Shown here piece after piece: positions 61,501-64,000 of a DNA stretch of 64,000 nucleotides. Source of the stretch: Saturnia japonica (lineage: Eukaryota; Arthropoda; Insecta; Lepidoptera; Saturniidae). Under the pieces are notes generated by a model. The model did no database searches. It was given only the letters and a program-made list of their open reading frames with translations, and had not been told where the DNA came from. The DNA is taken from NCBI GenBank assembly GCA_033032175.1, contig CM065317.1, forward strand, positions 19,303,279 to 19,367,278, written 5' to 3'. The position numbers and the translations under genes are program-made. Numbering within the stretch: position 1 is the first letter of the stretch; the number at the start of each line of letters is the position of its first letter.

Positions 61501-63769
61501 TCAGTAGCAGTAATTCCGCTAAAAGTTCGTAGAACAGTTACTAGTGCCTCAAGTTTTCGGGGAAATGAATAGTGAGCGACCAAGAAGAGGTGTCCGAGGC
61601 ATTATTTTTCACCAACATAATTCGCCCGCTCACACAGCTAGTTCTCCCGAATGCATAAGTGGTTAAAGTGAAATATTTTGAAAAGCTATAAATAAACCTT
61701 ATTCATATTCTAACTATTTTACATTTCACTTTTTTTTTGGATCTGCCCACGTAGTTTTGCTTCTTTCAGATTAACTTGAAAACCAGCTCTTCTAGTTTTA
61801 GCATAATTTCTTCATCAGCCTCATTGTCACTGATGATAATCATCTGAGATTGTGACCAAGTGTTAAGAATAAATAAACAAAGCACATAAGTAAGTTGAGT
61901 AGGTGAAGAACATTTGACTACAGTCTGGTGAGACACGAATGTCTTAAAAGTTCTTCTCTTTTTTTCATTATGTAACTTACCAAAGCTTCTACTTTTTCCA
62001 AAGGTTGGTTGAAAGGCCATAATGACGGATCAGTCTCATATACTTGTAGACCTCGTGACACTGGACGTGATTCGTGCAGTTTGATAGCACCTGAACGGTA
62101 GCGAGGATGAAGAGTGTCCACCGGACAAACAATAAGCAGACCCTAAAATTGACTTAAAATATTTTTTTTTGTAAAACCGAAAAGCATTGATTTTAATTAC
62201 TCTGATGTATAATGTTTTTTTTTTAATATCCATAATATCAAACCATGAAAAAACTCATTTCTTTAAGGTTATAGTACCATTATACCTATAATATTAGGTC
62301 CTTACATATGAAATTAGCGTTTTGTCGTACTGACCACTTTGATTTGAAATATTTCCTCTTTGGTTAAGATTTCCAAATTCAAATTTATAAATTCATTTAG
62401 CTGGTACATTTGAGTTTTGAAAACAGCCATTCATTTGTTTTTTCCCTCATTATTTTTTTCATTGGCGTCGCTTATTACTGCATAGTGGAAAACATGGCAT
62501 ATCGGTATATTTACGAGTACGAGTTCTATCGTGGTACCAGTGCTGCCTAAACAGCTCAAAGAATTCATGATGTGCACGGCACTGGTGTTGCAAAAGAAAG
62601 CAGGGTACGTTTTTGGTTTTAAAGTTTTCGTTCTGGAAATTTCGACCTTCAGAACAAACCCCGTAGACGGCCGGAGACCAAAAAGGAAAATGAAGAATTA
62701 AAGGCTATTCTGGAAGCGGATCCATCACAAAGTAATTCAGAGATAGCTAGTTGCAGGCTTCGGGGTTCTATTTTCGGATCTATTATCAGCAACTGCAAAT
62801 CATGAAGGAAGAACTAGCTGCTAAACATCCGAGATTGGTCAATCGCTCTAGGCCACTGCTGCTTCACGACAACGCAAGACCACACACTGCACAATAAACA
62901 ACCACTAAGTTAGATGAGCTACAATTGGAATATCTGCGACATCCACCATACTCACCGGCTTTGCTCCAACAGATTACCATTTTTTTCGGAATTTGGACAA
63001 CTTCTTACACGGAAAAAAATTCAACTCCGATGCGGCAGTCCAAACCGCCTTCAAAGAATTTATTGATTCTTGCCCCCATGGTTTTTTTAGTAAAGAGATC
63101 AATAAACTAACTATGAGATGGCAAAAGTGCATAGATAACATCGGTGCATACTTTGATTAAATAAATATATTTTACAAAAAAAATTGACACTATATTCCTC
63201 CCGTACAAAACGCCAATTTCGTATGTAAGGACCAATATATTGTATATGATTTATACCAAAAACCTGCTAGCACCTAATATATTCTAATTACAAAATCTCA
63301 TTTTCACTGTAGGGACTCATTAGAGTTTGCAGACAATTATGTCTGTTTTTATATTCTTCAAAAATAGTAAGGAGATCATCAATATCTCTACCTGCAGCAA
63401 TAATTAGCTAAGTAAAATATTTACTTCATGATGAATAAAAACTTACAATTCCAAAAAATTAAAATACGATTAAAATCATACCTTATAAAACAGCCTCAAG
63501 GCCAATATCGTCCTAAACTCAGCTGACGCTTCAGGGGGATTCTCTTGTACGATTAACTCTCTTTTCAAGACTATCAGAGAAGACTGGAGAGTTTTATTGG
63601 TGAACAGATTTTTACCAATTAAATGTTGTTCTGTCTTCAAAGCACGGCTAAAGTTTGGTGACAAATTACCGTAAACTATTCTTGCATCGAGTACTTGATA
63701 ATTACTGTCCAATCGGTAAAGATATCCAGCGTTCACAATGGCATGTACACTTTGAGATCTTGGCATTAT
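49516..63769 (-). CDS. AOX: Aldehyde oxidase copy 2, 3' part only (exons 8-17); continues past the right edge
   Basis: Tandem paralog upstream of copy 1 in the same orientation. Exons: 63769-63482, 62142-61981, 61124-60996, 60888-60401, 58425-58242, 56456-56261, 55993-55227, 54681-54489, 50177-50064, 49586-49516. Their lengths (288, 162, 129, 488, 184, 196, 767, 193, 114, 71) are identical to copy 1 exons 8-17, and phases match. The reading frame is open for 863 residues, equivalent to copy 1 residues 394-1256. It covers the end of the FAD domain and the whole Moco domain, with RIGGGFG, RAPG, GQIEGAFV and VGEPP with the catalytic Glu. Exons encoding the Fe-S clusters and most of the FAD domain lie outside the window. 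Introns are larger than in copy 1 because of insertions; intron 15 is 4311 versus 587 bp. The stop codon is followed within two bases by a Helitron-like end, and an AATAAA on the minus strand at 49122-49117 may end the mRNA. Confidence 0.93.
50265..50545 (+). repeat. Dispersed repeat, copy 2 of 2, AOX copy 2 intron 15
   Basis: GCTCTGTAGCCTAAACGGCT, GGGTTTTAGCATA and TTTTTGTTGCAGTTG match 2650-2960 in the same orientation. Confidence 0.6.
51150..51358 (+). mobile_element. Lepidopteran-type interspersed repeat tail, AOX copy 2 intron 15
   Basis: AAATTCATCAAAATTGGTTC, CAAACAGACAGATAGAGTT and TTTCGCATTTATAATATTAG followed by GTATGG form a tail common in lepidopteran repeats. Class (SINE, RTE tail or Helitron) not settled. 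Confidence 0.5.
51365..51500 (+). repeat. Dispersed repeat related to 9035-9180
   Basis: See the partner at 9.1 kb for the shared blocks. It is followed by an unremarkable AT-rich stretch. Confidence 0.5.
52105..52633 (-). mobile_element. Helitron-like non-autonomous element, AOX copy 2 intron 15
   Basis: On the minus strand it starts TCTATACAATTAATA and ends GCCGCGGGCACAGTTAGT, with a GC-rich hairpin close to the end. Middle blocks CAGTGAAAGTCCCATCG and TTTCGGAGATTACCCGG (plus strand) recur at 56710-57239, 23597-24104 and 18325-18560. The lack of TIRs and the TC...CTAGT-type ends fit Helitrons. Confidence 0.65.
52736..52930 (+). repeat. Left LTR of the TRIM element
   Basis: 195 bp, TGTAG...CTACA, with a TATA-like AGTATATATACAAG at about 52829-52842. 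Confidence 0.85.
53411..53607 (+). repeat. Right LTR of the TRIM element
   Basis: 197 bp. Differs from the left LTR by a handful of substitutions, one 9-bp duplication and a short deletion near the 3' end. Confidence 0.85.
54750..54845 (+). mobile_element. LINE 3'-tail repeat, 3' portion, AOX copy 2 intron 14
   Basis: CTTACCACCAGGCGGCCCGT and a terminal AAAAACG tract match the family signature. Confidence 0.45.
56710..57239 (-). mobile_element. Helitron-like non-autonomous element, AOX copy 2 intron 12
   Basis: Minus-strand 3' end carries the hairpin GTGCCCG...CGGGCAC followed by AACTAGT, the expected hairpin plus CTAG terminus. Body matches the 52.1 kb copy. Confidence 0.7.
57286..57374 (+). 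mobile_element. Short 3' end of the same non-LTR family in AOX copy 2 intron 12
   Basis: CGGTGAAGCTGTAAAAGCCG, CAGCGGCTTCATGGCCCCTA and AGGCTAACAGTGTAGTCAGA match the tail of 11030-11812. 5'-truncated. Confidence 0.65.
58515..58988 (+). mobile_element. Helitron-like element, second family, AOX copy 2 intron 11
   Basis: Starts near TCACTCACTCGTCAGACTCA and ends GCGTGCGGAGCCGCTAGCAC then ACCGCTAGT, a hairpin plus CTAG terminus. The same GCGTGCGGAGCCGCGGGCAC end occurs at 17179-17198. Absent from the same intron of copy 1. Confidence 0.55.
59291..59985. mobile_element. 695-bp TIR element in AOX copy 2 intron 11
   Basis: TIRs of about 45-50 bp (ACAAGTTCGTGCG, GACCGTCC, AGACGTTGG shared) lie at 59291-59340 and 59938-59985. 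They are flanked by the 5-bp duplication TATAG at 59286-59290 and 59986-59990. The homologous intron of AOX copy 1 has an uninterrupted TGTAG at 36885-36889 followed by CTAGTTCG, i.e. an empty site. No coding capacity. Confidence 0.75.
61480..61740 (+). mobile_element. Small mariner-like transposase remnant
   Basis: Plus strand reads RRGVRGIIFHQHNSPAHTA, which resembles the second-Asp block of mariner transposases (HHDNAPAHTA) with the Asp lost. It is followed by stops. In AOX copy 2 intron 9. No TIRs seen. Confidence 0.45.
62294..63235 (+). mobile_element. Internally deleted mariner in AOX copy 2 intron 8
   Basis: TIRs of about 31 bp at 62294-62326 and 63203-63235 (GGTCCTTACATA start), related to those of the 20156-21440 element. 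The plus strand encodes an N-terminal part (MAYRYIYEYEFYRGTSAAQT, then a frameshifted SGNFDLQNKPRRRPE). After a jump that removes the first-Asp region it continues with LVNRSRPLLLHDNARPHTA, an in-frame stop, and LEYLRHPPYSPAL. About 300-350 bp of the middle is missing, so it can only move in trans. Confidence 0.85.
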
Positions 63770-64000
63770 CTGTAAAAGTGAGATTTTTCATCCTAAGAGT
63801 TTCATAATGAATTATCTAGATATCATTCCTGCAGTACTACAGAAATAATATAGAACTGCAAAAAATATATCTCATAATGTGAAGCTCATTTATTAATAAT
63901 TTATTTCGTTATACACAGTTGACGGACAGGAAAAAGTAGGCTGATAATATATCCAAGTATTTACCAAGTCAACATTGATATACTCTTGAACCTCGGATTG

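Noticed and set aside
1..64000. CRISPR arrays, operons or bacterial features
   Set aside because: No regular spacer arrays; introns, TATA boxes, poly(A) signals and insect transposons show animal nuclear DNA.

Overview
The window looks like AT-rich nuclear DNA of a moth or butterfly (Lepidoptera). Three things support this: split genes with short GT-AG introns, aldehyde-oxidase paralogs of the lepidopteran type, and a dense load of repeat families typical of lepidopteran genomes (tRNA-derived SINEs, mariner and DD41D transposons, Helitron-like elements ending in CTAGT, non-LTR 3' tails). Species was not determined. GC-rich islands (about 11.03-11.3, 15.4-16.4 and 52.7-53.6 kb) coincide with retroelement insertions.

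Layout. 0-27 kb is gene-poor and made of layered transposon remains. The most informative is at 15.3-17.1 kb: a minus-strand mariner is split by a 984-bp retroelement. That insert is flanked by an 11-bp target duplication, opens exactly with a well-formed HDV-like self-cleaving ribozyme, and carries an array of covarying hairpins instead of a reverse transcriptase. At 27.4-29.0 kb is a three-exon plus-strand gene for a 350-residue, lysine/asparagine-rich protein with a signal peptide and regularly spaced dibasic sites, which I do not recognise.

From 31.4 kb to the right edge the minus strand holds a head-to-tail tandem pair of molybdo-flavoenzyme genes of the aldehyde oxidase family. AOX copy 1 (31450-46484) is complete: 17 coding exons, 1256 residues, with both 2Fe-2S clusters, the FAD domain and the Moco domain. 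AOX copy 2 (49516-63769) shows exons 8-17 and runs off the right edge. Exon lengths and phases match exactly between copies, so they arose by duplication. Exon divergence is very uneven (1 of 184 bases in exon 12, 12 of 114 in exon 16), suggesting gene conversion.

Transposons inserted after the duplication have reshaped the copies. These include a DD41D element in copy 1 intron 8, an internally deleted mariner in copy 2 intron 8, a TRIM-type LTR element in copy 2 intron 15, a 695-bp TIR element in copy 2 intron 11 whose empty site is preserved in copy 1, a Helitron-like end next to the copy 2 stop codon, and a roughly 775-bp foldback just upstream of the copy 1 start codon. The two enzymes are presumably cytosolic oxidases of aldehydes (odorants, plant volatiles or xenobiotics); this is inferred from family only.
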